Assembly (NCBI GenBank): GCA_037975125.1
Contig: CM075857.1
Coordinates: forward strand, 46,753,172-46,817,171
DNA length: 64,000 nt
From: Latrodectus hesperus
Taxonomy: Eukaryota; Arthropoda; Arachnida; Araneae; Theridiidae
Direction of reading: 5' to 3'
The translations under genes were made by a program, and so were the position numbers. Positions 32,928 to 45,138 of the stretch are shown here, one piece after another (within the stretch, counting starts at the first letter, position 1; each line of letters begins with the position of its first letter). Under the pieces are notes generated by a model. It had not been told where the DNA came from and searched no databases. It saw only the letters and a program-made list of their open reading frames with translations.

Positions 32928-33355
32928 CTTTTGTAGGCATTTGTTTGTATTTTCTATAAATTAGTAGTTAATTGAATTCAGTTTGTACTGATATTTTTGT
33001 TCTGAAAATTAAAATGTTATCCAACGAATGTTGCCTTTCTTAGCAATATATTCCCCTCCACTCATTTGGAAATATGACCTGCTTTGTGTGTTGAATGATG
33101 TGAGTAAATCCAACAGCAAGTATCTGAATATAGTGTGGGAATTCAGACAAATGGAAACGTAGTTAGTTTAAATTTTTTTTGTTTGTTTCTCTATTCATCA
33201 TTAAATCAAAGATTCTTGATTCACCGTGGGGTTATTGAAAAAAAATGGCCCTTGCATATGAAGTTTTTAATTCTGATAGGCTTCGAACTGAATTTTACTA
33301 GTTACTGTGCGCTTGACTGACAGGGTCCACCAGCTAAAAAGGTTGGGAAGCCCTG
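32928..33355 (+). other. hAT-A 3' non-coding region and right terminal inverted repeat
   Basis: This AT-rich tail ends in GGTCCACCAGC then AAAAAGGTTGGGAAGCCCTG (33336-33355), the inverse of a typical hAT start (CAGGGCTTCCCAACC). Confidence 0.8.
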
Positions 33356-34655
33356 GTATAGGGTGAAATACTCGCATGTACCCTCGTAATTTGTTCACAT
33401 AGTCGTGTGGCTCAACAGATTGTTAAGTTGGAACAAAGAATTCTCCAGATAAACGAATTGTAAATTCAAAAACTAACTCTGTAGGTGTGCTACCCAAATC
33501 TTCCTTTAAAGCTGCATGAAAATCAAGGAGAATCAATGGAAGAACCTCAGTCCACTGTTCAGTTACGTAGCGCTTAATAGCAGTTTTCAAGGGTCGATGC
33601 AGTTTCTCGATTAAACCGTTGGACTGTGGATGACAGCTTGTTTCCTCACAAACCATCTGGGTATTCGCAGATGATTTGTGACAGAAAGGAAGATTGAAGA
33701 TTCAAATTGACATCCTTGATCAGTAGTCACAGTTTAAGGAACTCCATAACATGAGAGAAATGCTTCTGCAACCGTATCGACAGGGATGTCTTTGAGATCC
33801 TGGGCTTCTGGCCACCAAGGTAAATCAATCAAGTAAAGTTAAGCAATAAGAGTATCCATTTGAGATAGGGAATGGGCCAATAATATCTAAATGGACATTG
33901 TCAACTCGGCAAAAAGTCTCCTAGAACGGTGCCTTTGTATGTTGATGGATTTTAGCCTTTTGACATGGAATGCAAAGTCTGGAATATTTAGATATGTCTG
34001 ATAACATTCTAGGCCAAACAAATATTTCCTTAATCATGTGTTGCATTTTTCGTATACTATGATGTGTAATATTATGAAAGGAAGAAAAAATATGGCGATA
34101 CTCTGCTAGAACACCAAGACGTACTCTGTCACTTAAAACATAACACCATAAATCAATATTTGATTCAGGAAGTGCGATTTAAGTTGCAAGTATTCGATTT
34201 TTATAAAGACTGGCTCATCATTTGTTGTGGAAACGGTTATGGCAGCTATGCGAAACATAATATCTGCAGCAATATGCAGGACCCCTGTTTATGGCGTATG
34301 CTAGTTGTAAATTGGGATATGAAATCCTATTGTCTCACCTGTCGTGGGGAACACTTATTGTTTCGGCAAAATGCACAAGTTGGTGGCCTGTAATCAGTGT
34401 ATATCACAAACTCTCTAACCTCCAACACATATCTAAAATGCCGAATACATGTATAAAGAGCAAGGAGTTCTTGATTTTACTCACTATATCGAATTTCTGC
34501 ACTGTTCAGCATGAGAAATATTCTAAGGCTATAATTTTGAATTCACAACTTGATTTAGTGCACCAATTGCAAAACTGAGTGCATCTACATGTAATGCAAG
34601 TGGAGCTGATGATGAAGGATGAGCAAGCAAGGTGGCATTTGCTAGTGCTTGCTTA

Positions 34656-34664
34656 CTTTTACTA
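34656..34664. repeat. SINE-C target-site duplication, left copy
   Basis: CTTTTACTA pairs with CTTTTATTA at 34883-34891 (one mismatch). Removing SINE-C plus one copy restores the Gypsy frame AFNKSKQAL. Confidence 0.8.
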
Positions 34665-34882
34665 AGGGCGCTCTGTAGCTGAGTGGTCAAAGTATCACTC
34701 CGCTAATCGCTTGAGAGCGTAGGTTCGATTCCCACCGTGGCCCTGGGTGTTTTCTTCGTTATTCTTTTGTGGTTGTACATCTGTCATTCTGGTATTTGTC
34801 CTATTATCGACGAAGACTTACAAGCGGAGCTCAAGAATCAAGCATACAAGTCAGAATATATGTAATGTAATAAATAAAATAA
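34665..34882 (+). mobile_element. tRNA-Ser-derived SINE (SINE-C) inside Gypsy-A
   Basis: The 218-bp element has a tRNA-like head: A box TAGCTGAGTGG (34676-34686), an anticodon-like CTCCGCTAATC (GCT, serine) and B box GGTTCGATTCC (34722-34732), followed by a unique body and a short A-rich 3' end (TAATAAATAAAATAA). The acceptor arms GGGCGCT and GTGGCCC do not pair well, so it is not a working tRNA. A 9-bp target duplication with one mismatch flanks it. The body differs from SINE-A and SINE-B. Confidence 0.9.
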
Positions 34883-35530
34883 CTTTTATTAAAAGCTTAA
34901 ATTACAACACAGGAGTCCAAGCAATTGGTTTTTTAATTTCGCGTTCCAGAGCAACCTTTTAAAAACTCATTTAATGTGGCCTTACCTTCTGCTGTACGAG
35001 GTAGAAGCACGCAATAAAATTTTAACAAACTTAGAATTTTCAGTAGGCTGTCAATAGTTTTAGGTGGAGGAAAATCAAGGATGTTCTGAACTTTACTTTG
35101 CAGGGGTTTAATCAATTCCGGAGTTATAAGATGACCAAGAAACTCAAGCTCTGTGACAACTAAAACACATTTTGACACGTTTAACTTAGGGACATAAGCA
35201 CCGAGGCGCCTAAATATAGTTTAGAAGTGTTATTTATCCCTGCGACATCATTTGAAAAACATAGTATATCATCCAAATAGACATAGCGAAATGACATACC
35301 TATTATTAACTCGTGCATTAAACGCACGAAGGTTTTAGGAACATTTACCAACTCAAAGCACATATGGTTGTATTCATAAAAATCCGATGTTATCACTGCT
35401 GTTTTAAGAATATTAGACTTATCAATTGGAAATGGATTAAAAGCTATAAAAACGTCTATTTCTGAAAAAACAGGTTCATCATGAAGTGCAAAATCCTGTA
35501 AATAAGGAATAGGGTAATTCTATTTTATCG

Positions 35531-35767
35531 ATATATTTGAAGACGTTTTACCTGTGAGAGTGTGCATTTTACATAAAAAATACTTGAACGGAATAAACCA
35601 AACCAAAATTACACGTAATTGGTTGTGGCAGTATAGAGACCATAAACATTCACAATTTTTGAAGACTAATTCGCAGTTTCAGCTTTATCAAAAAAAAAAA
35701 AAAAAACTATAAAATGCACCGCGAATTTTTTTTTTTTGTTCACTCTGTAATTTACATCTTAATAGAC
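35531..35767. other. Spacer with a poly(A) run
   Basis: Nothing coding is recognisable. An A17 run lies near 35690-35706 and a T run near 35726-35735. The sequence may hold lost Gypsy-A 5' material. Confidence 0.4.
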
Positions 35768-37950
35768 CAGACATGCCCAACCCGCAGTCCAATTGAAGTT
35801 TTTATTAGTCTATACATATATATATATTAAACATTTGGCTTATAGATGGTTGAATCGAAAAAATCTTGTCTTGGTCCACCACTTCTTCCAATGCAATTTT
35901 TTCCGAAATAACTCCCCCCTTCATTTGACTTCCAAGCAATAAAAAATAAACATTTGGCTATCGGACAGAAGAAAAAAAATCTATCGAATAGTATAGTTAT
36001 ACTTTTCTTTACTTAATTGCCTTACAAATAAAAATTGTAAAACCTACATCAAAAATTTTATGCAGACATTCTGCAACACAAGTATAAAACGTAAATATAT
36101 TAAGCAGATAGTTGTTATGCAATGTAACCTCAGTATAAATCCATTGTAAATAAGAACGTTTCAGGAGTCCACCATGTGCAATCTAATAGACTTTCAGCTT
36201 TGTGGCGATTGTAATCCTGGTAAAGATTGTTTTTTTTAAAATCATATCAGTAATTATCTTATTCCTGTTGAGTATTTATTTGTAATGGCTAAAAGAAAAA
36301 TTGAAAAGAAGAAAAGTAAACTTGAAGATGAAAAGTTTTAGAGTGAATGAGAAAATTTTTACATTTTTATTCATGTAAAAGATAATGCTATGTTTGATTT
36401 GTCGTCATTCAATTTCAACTTTAAAATCATACAACTTAAAACGACACTATGAACAAAAACATGGGAGATACTGATAGTTTTCCGTTTGCAAACAGTAAGT
36501 TTAAATTACAATTTTTTAAGAATAATTTGACATCTCAATAATACAGATTTCATAAGCAAATTGCTATATCAAATGGCATTGTCAGTGTTAATTTTTGACT
36601 ATCCCACATTTCTAAAAATATGAAGTTTTCAACAGTCAGCAACTATATCAAAGACTGTCAATTGCGCAGTTGTGAAGAAATTTGACTAGAAAAACAATCT
36701 TATTTTTATTATTACTCAAACCATGCCAAACTATAGAAATCATTACGAGTGAGATTTCTGCATCACTAAACACTATTACAAGCTTCGGTTATTTTTCACT
36801 GGCTTTGGACGAAACGTCAGACTATAAATGATACTGTTCAGAGATGACGATAGTCAAATGAGTATTATTGAACTACTCAAACTTGTGTGACTTTGAAACT
36901 TACTACCTCTGGAAGAGATATTAAATATGCTATCATAAATTGCACACAAGTCGTCAGGTAGATTTGAAAAATATTTTAGGCCTTGCAACAGATGGAGCCT
37001 CTTCAATAGTTGGAAAAAATGTTAGAGCTGTTACATTAATTTTCGCAGGGCAGATGATTTTGAAATGTTCATTTGTCATTGTTTTCTGTACCTAGAGAAT
37101 CTATGTGAAGAAGTGCTAAATGCCTCATGTGATGATAGTTGTCAAAGTAATAAATTTTTTTAATTAAAAAACCAGTTGAAGCATTGTCAACTTCCAGAAT
37201 ATTTTAAGGAACAGAAATCCACAAATACAGCGATCTAATTTATTACACCAAAATTTGATGTTCAAGTCGTGCAAACGGCTTAGAAATTATGGGAAGAAAT
37301 AAAAATTGACATGAACGATAATCATAATGTAAGTGAATTTCTGGATAATCAATGGATTCTAAATTTGTTTTTAACATATATAATAATGAAACTGAAAGAG
37401 CTAAACCAGAAGTTACAAAGTGAAAATAAGTTGATTACCGATTGTTATTAAGATAGAAAAGCCTTTGCAGCAAAGGTTCAGCTTTATGAAAATCACTTGT
37501 GATCATACAATTTGATTCATTTCACATTGTTAAATGACTGAAAGTGTGACCACAAAAATTCTTCAAATATTCTATGGAAATCAGAAAATTACTTAAAGAA
37601 TCCACATTAGATTCTCCTACATACTAAAGTCAGAGGAAATGTAAATATTTTCAGTTCCATTTAAAGTAGAGGTGAAATCAGCGCCTCCAAATTTACAAAT
37701 GGAACTAATAGAATTACAATCAAGCGTCGAGCTAAAAACTGTGTGAAGAGAATAAGGATGAATATCATACTCAAAGATAAATTTTCAAATTAAAAATGAT
37801 TGGCTATGTGCATTATATCAGCATGGAACTATTTATTGCTGCTAGTAATTTTCCAAATTAAAAAATTTAAAAACAAAGTATCGCAGCAGGTAAAGATCCA
37901 CACGACCAATCTACGATGCGTGTCGACTAAATTATCGTTTGATATTGGTA
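35768..37950 (+). mobile_element. hAT-B: decayed GTF2IRD2-like hAT element
   Basis: A hAT-like left terminus CAGACATGCCCAACCCGCAG at 35768 precedes a very decayed transposase from 36285. I found no convincing right terminus. The last transposase traces fade near 37950. Confidence 0.62.
36285..37950 (+). pseudogene. GTF2IRD2-like (hAT/Charlie) transposase relic
   Basis: It starts MAKRKIEKKKSKLEDEKF. A BED-finger remnant follows in another frame: LKSYNLKRHYEQKHGRY near 36420-36470. Further on are SLALDETSDY near 36800 (first catalytic Asp), NILGLATDGASSIVGKNVRA near 36970 (second Asp), FICHCFLYLENLCEEVLNAS near 37070, LKELNQKLQSENKLITDCY near 37395 and KSAPPNLQMELIELQSSVEL near 37680. These blocks occur in family order, with many stops between. 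The C-terminal dimerisation motif is not recognisable. It is a dead, old copy with no sign of purifying constraint. Confidence 0.8.
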
Positions 37951-40900
37951 CTAAAATTTGAATACTTTATTTTGATGTGTGCTTGTGTGTGATGTTTGCT
38001 AAATTTTTACTTGACCCATTAACCGATTTGAGTTGGAGTAGAACAGAGAGAAAGGGGGAAAAAGCTAAGAATTTTAATGCAAAATTTCACTATTTCAATG
38101 AGCACACACCTGAAAATTTTCGACTTTTCTACAATTGCATTTATATATTTTCTTGCAAGTTTTAACAAATGCAACAATGCATAAGTTTTTGTATTTGAAC
38201 TTTTAAAATGTCAGTGTGACAATTACATAACCAGATTAAGATCAATATCATACATAATAGCTTCATTTTACAGGCATGATGTTTATAAATTTTTTTTGAA
38301 CACATGCGATTTTAATTTCAATGATTTTATTATGTAATTTTAGAAATGAATTCTCAAAATTTTTTTCCCATAATTAAATTTTTGTACTATATATTATTCA
38401 AGGATACCTTGCATGTTCCACATCTTATATCTTTCACAATCTTAAAAGCAGTAGCGGTCAAAATTATGAAGCTTCTGAGGTACACAAATCAAATAATTCC
38501 ACTGTTGATCTAATACATTTCTAAATATTCTCGTATTAAGGTATAGAACTCAACTAAAATGGTACGCGATTTATCAAAAAAATTCTCTCAAACAATTAAC
38601 AGCTTGTGATCAATGATTTGGCGATCATTATTTTAGGATTAATCTTCCCCTCGCTCTAATTACACGAAGAATTAGATTCATTTCTTCATGCATGAATACA
38701 TTACACAAGTATATATATATATACAAACACACATAATATAAAGGTTTCCTCCTTCCCATTTTTTTTAAACGAGATTTTGTTTCAGAATGTTTTCTTAGTC
38801 TTTTTTATTGTAGTCAGACACTAATCTTTAAATTTCATGTCCCTGAATTAACAAATAAATTTTTTTGCCTGTTAAAAATCAATAATTAACTTGGTATTTG
38901 TCATTCATATGTATTTTTTGGTTCACATGAAAAATTTAAATTCAAATTAATTTAATTTTTATTCTGGCTTCATATTTTTATGAGTATTTAGAATTTATCA
39001 GACAGCATAGAATTACTGAGTGTGCTTCAATAATAAAGCAGTTTACTTCAATTTGTCATGACTTATTTATAGTGAAAACTTTAGTTTAAGTTATTTTGCA
39101 GTGAAAAAAAATTAAAATTGATTTATGATTTTATAAAATTGTTATAATTATTCAAATTCAATAACCATTATTTCAAATTCTACAATCAGAATTCATGTGA
39201 AAAACATCGTTTCAAGAGTTGGTAAAAAAATTTACATTAAATTATTTTCACAATTTAAAACTGCATCTCAAATAATAGAGCAAATTTGATTTACAAAATT
39301 CTTATCTACATTTTGGTCATATTTTAATGTTTATATTTCCCTATATAATTCTTTCATTAATCATTGAAACTTAATTTAACTGAAATCATTTTATATTATG
39401 GCCAATCAAAAAATTAAATCTTTCAATCATGTTAGTTAACAACTGAATAGATGAAGACATGTTTATGTTTGGTTTTTTGCTAATCTAACTAACTCTTAAA
39501 TGTTTTAATAAAAGTACACTTTTTAAAGATAAAAAATATTACTAATTTAAATCCTAATTACAAATTTCATCAGTTTAATTGGTAATTTTGCAGATAAACT
39601 TTAATATAAATGGTAACTAATAAACTTTAATAAAAATATGATTAACAGATTTGCAGTTTAAGGAAAAGTCGAATAAATGTGCAATTAACAGTAATAAAAA
39701 TATTCTAGAGATCTTAATTTAAATCTCATTTTCTTTAAACTAATTACCTTCTGTTCTCTACAAACTTCATTGCCTAATTAAAATATTTTTAAAGAGGTAA
39801 ATAACTTATTTGGAAATTTAATAAAGTCATTTCTTACAAATTTAATATTTATTCAACAAGGAATTCAAATATAGCCTATATTTATATAGGGTGGCTTAAA
39901 TGATAGCTGTGAGACTCAACAACATTAAAAATTTAAAAAATCTATAAAATTTTAGTTGTGAAAATATTTGAATTTCTTTAAAAATCAAATACATTAAATA
40001 ATAAAATTCAACCTGTGAAATATTCTATAAAAGTTCACAATGCACATTAGGATTACCCAAATTTTTCTACATATGAATTACAGCATTTTCTCTAAGGCAT
40101 TTAAATTATAAGAGTGCTGTACTTAAGCTAACTTTTTCAAATTGTGAATTTTAGTCAGCTTGAGCACAACTATAAAAAGTTTTCATATAATTTAACAGGC
40201 ATATTTACAAGCAGCTATTTAGTTGAATTGAAAATTTATTACACAACTTAACAAAAAAAGGGTCCAATAAGCATACAACAGAAAACTTTTACTTCCAATA
40301 ATCAAGCACAAAGATAAAAAAAAAAATCAACATATCAAAAAAGTTAAACAAAAAGGAGATAACATTGTTTTCTCACCAATTACAGAAAAAAGTCATTTTG
40401 AAGACACCACATAGAAAAGTTTAATTAAAATTAAAAAACTTTTAACAGGATACCTGAGTTCCTTATCTACACACAAAATCTAGGAGCTTTTGACAAGACA
40501 TTTTGTGATAAAGTGTGAAAATTGTACTTGCATTGCACTCCTCACTTTTGAAAAATAAATTTTCTCTATAATCCGTGATAATAATCTATAAACAACTATG
40601 CTCACTAAAACAGTCCAACTCATAAGTTGATAACATTTTAATGCCTTTTCTGGATTGGTGAAGTCCCCAAAGATGCAATCTATTACTGTATACACTTAAT
40701 TTCTATGACTAATATCACAAAAACAGCTGTGAGGATTAATCTTTGACAATTGACAAGTCTTCGAATAACTTTTATTAGCTCATAATTATTCTTTTAATTT
40801 AAAATGATAGAATGAATTAACTTAGAACACCAAGACATATATAACAGATTTTCCTGCTACAGTGCATCCAACAGAATTGTAGTTCAAAAAATCTTTCAAG

Positions 40901-40995
40901 TTTACAAGAAGCCATAAACAAATCATACTAATTTTAAATATCCTTTGCACATATTTACATGGAACTGCAATCTTGTATAATGCATGCTTTTTATA
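37951..40995. other. AT-rich intergenic DNA, nothing recognised
   Basis: I see no coding exon, RNA gene or transposon end here. A short TA run lies near 38710. Confidence 0.55.
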
Positions 40996-41891
40996 TACCG
41001 TATTTTCCTGTATATAATCCAAAGTGGCTTACTATCTGCAAGCCCCTTTATTCGAGCAAAAGAAAAAAAGTGTCGCATAATCCGCGGCAATTTTTCCGAT
41101 AAACAGTCAAAAATTTATACTGCTGATTATTTTATGCCAAATAAAAAATATTCATTAGATTTGCAAATAAATTCTACAGAAAAAAAAAACATTTATAATG
41201 ATAAAGATCTGTTCGAATCCATCTCAACGCAAAGTGTGATTCACCAAGATTAAAGCACAATATTAATAAATGTCCAAGAAGATACCAGTAAAACTTATCG
41301 ATTTTCAGATTTGCATAACTTTTAAAACAAGGTTAGACATATTTTAAAAATTAATTACTTTCTAATTGCGCAGATACTTTTACCTTTTGTACAGCGAATG
41401 CTTTGTTTTTTACCATACATTACACATTTGTCGACTTTCATTTGCCTTCCCAATATCTTTCAAATTAAAATTTACTCTGTAACTTAATAATACCTTTTCA
41501 CCCATACATTACACATTTGTCGACTCTCATTTGCCTTCCCAATATCTTTCAAATTAAAATTTACTCTGTAACTTAATAGTTTTTACTACCTTATGTCAAT
41601 ATATGAATTTGAATGTTTTCAAAGCGAAACAGTAGAGGTCAAGACAGAATGCGAAATGACATTAACGAATTGCAACTTTAATAACTGTGGACAATGCTGA
41701 TTATAGTTAAAATAAGTCAACTGAGTACTGGTGCATTCTGTTACTTATTCTATAAAAAACAAATGGCATTTCTCTTTCAAAACTTTATTGTAAGCTTTTC
41801 TGATGGATTCTCTTTTGTCAGATTATCCGCACAACGCATTTTGGAACTTTTTTAACACATAATCAGCGATTATAAACTGGAAAATATGGTA
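40996..41891. mobile_element. Non-autonomous DNA element with terminal inverted repeats (TIR-1)
   Basis: The left end TACCGTATTTTCCTGTATAT and right end, inverted, TACCATATTTTCCAGTTTAT match at about 21 of the first 24 positions, both continuing to ATAATC. The interior has no transposase. TGTCGCATAATCCGCGGC near the left end and GATTATCCGC near 41821 form further inverted similarity. The target-site duplication is unclear. A TACCGTATTTTCC start occurs in dispersed repeats of other animals, but I cannot name the superfamily. Confidence 0.65.
41413..41578. repeat. 89-bp tandem duplication inside TIR-1
   Basis: The segment starting CCATACATTACACATTTGTC is repeated 89 bp later with a single clear difference (GACTTTC against GACTCTC), ending at CTGTAACTTAATA. 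The near-identity suggests a recent duplication. Confidence 0.95.
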
Positions 41892-44800
41892 ATTAACTTT
41901 TGCATGTATTTCGACACAAATCCACAATTGAATGATGCACAACATATTTACAAGTTTCCATCTATCGCTGATAAAAATAACAGAATTTCCAATTTGGATT
42001 GATTTCCAGTATTTTTTTTTTCCTCCTCTGAATGTTTTCCAGAAATGGATATTTGAATAAGGAAATACATAGTTTACAAACATCAAAAGCACTAAACCAA
42101 AGTTCTTTTAATTTTTAGTCACTTGGACATAAAATCACTTGAACTCGCTTTTTTGTTTTCACACTACTGCAGAAAAGAAAATTAAAAAATAAATAAAATA
42201 ACAAGTATTCTGCATGAGTCTATTTTACCATGAATAGTTTTGCCACAAAAAGTTAGAAAATTTGATACATATTTTCAACATTTACAGCTAAAAATTCATT
42301 ATGTTAACATTCCAAATACAATAAAAATAAATATAGTCTTTACTTCTCAAGGAAATGACATATGAATTTAAAAAACATTCAACACAACACAAAAGATACT
42401 TTACATAGTTATCTAAAATTTATATATCACCTTATCATGAAGTCCTTAGCCACTGCTTTGTAAAACAGACTGAAAAACAAAATATGAATACCTGCCAACA
42501 TTGATGAATTTCTCCTCTGATGCATTCTTTTTGTTAGTAATAAAGAAAATTAGTAAAGCATAAAATGTTTCTTTAAGTTAATAATCTAATATTCCCCAAG
42601 TTAATAGTGTATGATACCATTATTCGAAATATTCATTAGTTCCCCTAATTAACAAGTTTGAGTTTCAGTAGAAGGCACATTATTAAATTCTAAAAAAATA
42701 CTTCTCCCTTTCTATTTTTTAAATAAACCTTGATCAATGTAAAAGCTTAATATTTTAACTTCATTCAAAATCTTATTTTTAGTATTTTCTTTGATTATGG
42801 CTTCAAAATTACAATGCATAATCGGTTTAACTTTTAAGGAAGTAACTGAAGTTTTATTATAATTTTTAAATTAACTTTTTGTCTTAATGTAATGGATAAA
42901 ACACGATTTTGCTTTAAAATGATTTAATTTTTTTAAAAGAAATCTACACATAAATATTAGTATTAAATTAATATATATAACCAATCATACATCAAAAGAT
43001 AATTTAATAATCAAACAGTATTGAAATTTAGCACTCTCACATTTATAAGTAATATGAGAGTTTCACTTCATTACTTGCTGAATTTGGATTTACATTCGAA
43101 GAAATATTGATCATAATACTGAGTGTCTAAAAATCATTTTTTTTTTAGGAAGTAAATAGCTAACTGAAAAATGAATAATTTTAAACAATATTTACATTCA
43201 AAAGCTAGTAATCTACTAATTTGTGATCACATCTACTTCAGTTAAAGCAAAATATTTATTTTAAAAACTTCCCAAATCATGTTCATACATATATTATGTA
43301 CTTCTAATCAACTTTCATTCTACTTCTTTTCAATTTTAGAATTAAAAAATAATAGAAATTTTATTTATGACAAATTAGTATTTGAGAAACTAATATTTTA
43401 AAATAACTTTGATAATAATTTTAAGGAAGAATTTAAAATTATATGAGAATTTATATCATTCTGGATAAAATTATTTTACTCATTTAATTAATATGCCGGG
43501 ATTTATTTTGCAGTAAAGATTTAGTACTTACATATGATACTGAACAAATGCCAATAAAATAAATCGTGAGCCAAATGAAAATTTTCCTTCTCGTATTCTA
43601 AGAAACTCTAGCTTCCTTCTATAAATACTACAAAATAAAAGTTTCAAATAGTGGTTGAATTCTTTACATACCATGAAATTATAAGAAAACAATGTTTCAC
43701 ATTATTTGAGGAAAACTATTTTTGCTTAAACTTTTCTATGTATGCATACTAACATACTATTAAAATGTTTATAATATAAAATATGAAAGTAAAAAAATGG
43801 GAGAAATTTTAATAGTCTTGAGTACTTTATTCGCAATAGGGAAAAACCTGAAATCATTAAGTGACACATTCATAACTTTTAAATGGTAAAATAAATATAC
43901 AGTATGTTATAATAAAAGTGAGTATAAATTTTTGTGTAACATTAAACCAACTGAATAAATATGTCCATATACCATTAAATATAAATTGACTCAAACCTAA
44001 CATCCCACAACAAATAATGTGAATGAAGTTTCTGAATTGCATTTTTAGATGATTATTGTTAAAACATTTCAAGAGTAAAGATATAGTGAATGTATGTTGT
44101 GTTATTTGGAGGAAGAAAAGGATGAAACGTTAAGTCTTAAGTACCCATTTTATTTTCACCAAAACAGGCGATTACAGCAAGACAGATAAATTTTAAGAAA
44201 AAATAAACACAGCAGAGATAAGACATCAACAAGTCTACAAAAATCAAAACTTTTCATACATACTATGTTTGTTGCAGGTAGATTACAATCAAAAAATAGT
44301 AAAAAGTGATAAATTTTTATAGATAGGTAAAAAGATTTACGTTTTGATAAATACTGTTTGACTCATCCCTCGTTACAAATTTATTTGTAAAAAAATAAAA
44401 AACATCCTGCAACAAAACTACAAGAGATCATTCTAAGAAAAGAGCTTTCTCTGCTCTGCTATATATTCATGTCTCGACCACACACAAACTGACTTTTGGT
44501 AAAAAACAGAATGAATGAAAAAAAAAGAAAACTATGAGCAAGAATGCATTCTACACTTACCCTTTCACACTTTTAAATAATAATAAAAAAAATGATACAT
44601 GTACTTTTCACCCATGAATTTACTATGCTTGATAATCTTATGCACAGTCATAATATGGAGGTCCTTAACTAAATATCTTCATTGAGATTTACAATCTCTT
44701 ATAGATGAGAAAAATTTATACTGAAACAGTTACAGTAAATATGATAGTTATTACCTTTAACTAGGAATGGCCAATCTTCTCACAATGTTTGTCTAAAAAC

Positions 44801-44968
44801 ATTTCAAAATTACATCTGTTTCAAATAAATAATGTTTTAGAAAAATGCATTACGAAAATTTCAATACAAAATGTGCTGATTTTGTACATGTCAATAAAAG
44901 TGAAAACAATTGTGTTTACATAATGTTATGAATGGAAAATGAATTTATAATCTGTGAAAACGAAGTTT
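41892..44968 (-). other. AT-rich DNA downstream of the prothymosin-like gene, includes its 3' UTR
   Basis: The 3' UTR begins at 44968 on the - strand. The nearest AATAAA in that orientation is near 44380 (complement TTTATT), giving a UTR of about 590 nt. Another is near 44150. Neither can be proven. No other gene is visible in the stretch. Confidence 0.45.
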
Positions 44969-45138
44969 TTATGCCTCATCTTCATCATCATCTTCTCCAT
45001 CTTCATCACCACATTCCTCCTCTCCTTCTTCTTCATCAAAATCATCCCCATCACCTTCAGGACCTACATCATCATCTTCATCTTTGCTGTCTTCATCATC
45101 AACTTCATCTTCTTTATGCTCTGATTCACCATTTTCAG
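44969..45138 (-). CDS. Prothymosin-like exon 4 (acidic tail and stop)
   Basis: The acceptor is TTTATTTACATAG. The exon encodes the end of the A codon, ENGESEHKEDEVDDEDSKDE and further acidic residues to DDDEDEA, then TAA at 44969-44971. The opposite strand has an artefactual His/Leu-rich frame. Confidence 0.9.

Larger units (their letters stand above)
20125..33355 (+). mobile_element. hAT-A: ZBED5/FAM200-like hAT transposon, split by a LINE
   Basis: The termini are imperfect inverted repeats: CACGGCTACCCAATGT at 20125 and, inverted from 33355, CAGGGCTTCCCAACCT. Decayed 8-bp duplications flank them (AGATAGGG and GTATAGGG), as hAT elements make. The hAT consists of 20125-20246 plus 30646-33355, about 2.83 kb, a normal autonomous hAT size once the LINE at 20247-30631 is removed. 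The transposase is on the + strand. The target was Gypsy-A. Confidence 0.8.
33356..35530 (-). mobile_element. Gypsy-A, upstream segment (RT, RNase H, integrase), interrupted by SINE-C
   Basis: This is the decayed pol of an older Gypsy element, unrelated in close detail to Gypsy-B. It continues at 19771-20124 beyond the hAT. No LTR was recognised, and the 5' half (gag, protease) is missing beyond 35530. SINE-C sits at the RT/RNase H boundary. Confidence 0.85.
33360..35530 (-). pseudogene. Gypsy-A pol pseudogene
   Basis: In order on the - strand: RT start YPIPYLQDFALHDEPVFSEI (near 35520), TSDFYEYNHMCFELVNVPKT, then FRYVYLDDILCFSND with YLDD, and LEFLGHLITPELIKPLQSKV (35178-34933). After the SINE come QALANATLLAHPSSSAPLAL and RHFRYVLEVREFVIYTDYRP of RNase H (about 34660-34390). 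Next are the integrase zinc region SDISKYSRLCIPCQKAKIHQ near 33990, the core TTDQGCQFES near 33730, and HPQSNGLIEKLHRPLKTAIK then STPTELVF at 33656-33423, ending HDYVNKLRGYMRVFHP at the hAT insertion. Stops and frameshifts are frequent. Confidence 0.88.

Noticed and set aside
34669..34745. Possible functional tRNA-Ser gene
   Set aside because: The acceptor arms do not pair, and the sequence continues into a SINE body bracketed by a target-site duplication inside a Gypsy element.
40480..41253. Several 66-89-codon frames
   Set aside because: They are AT-rich chance frames, partly inside the TIR-1 element, with no family resemblance.
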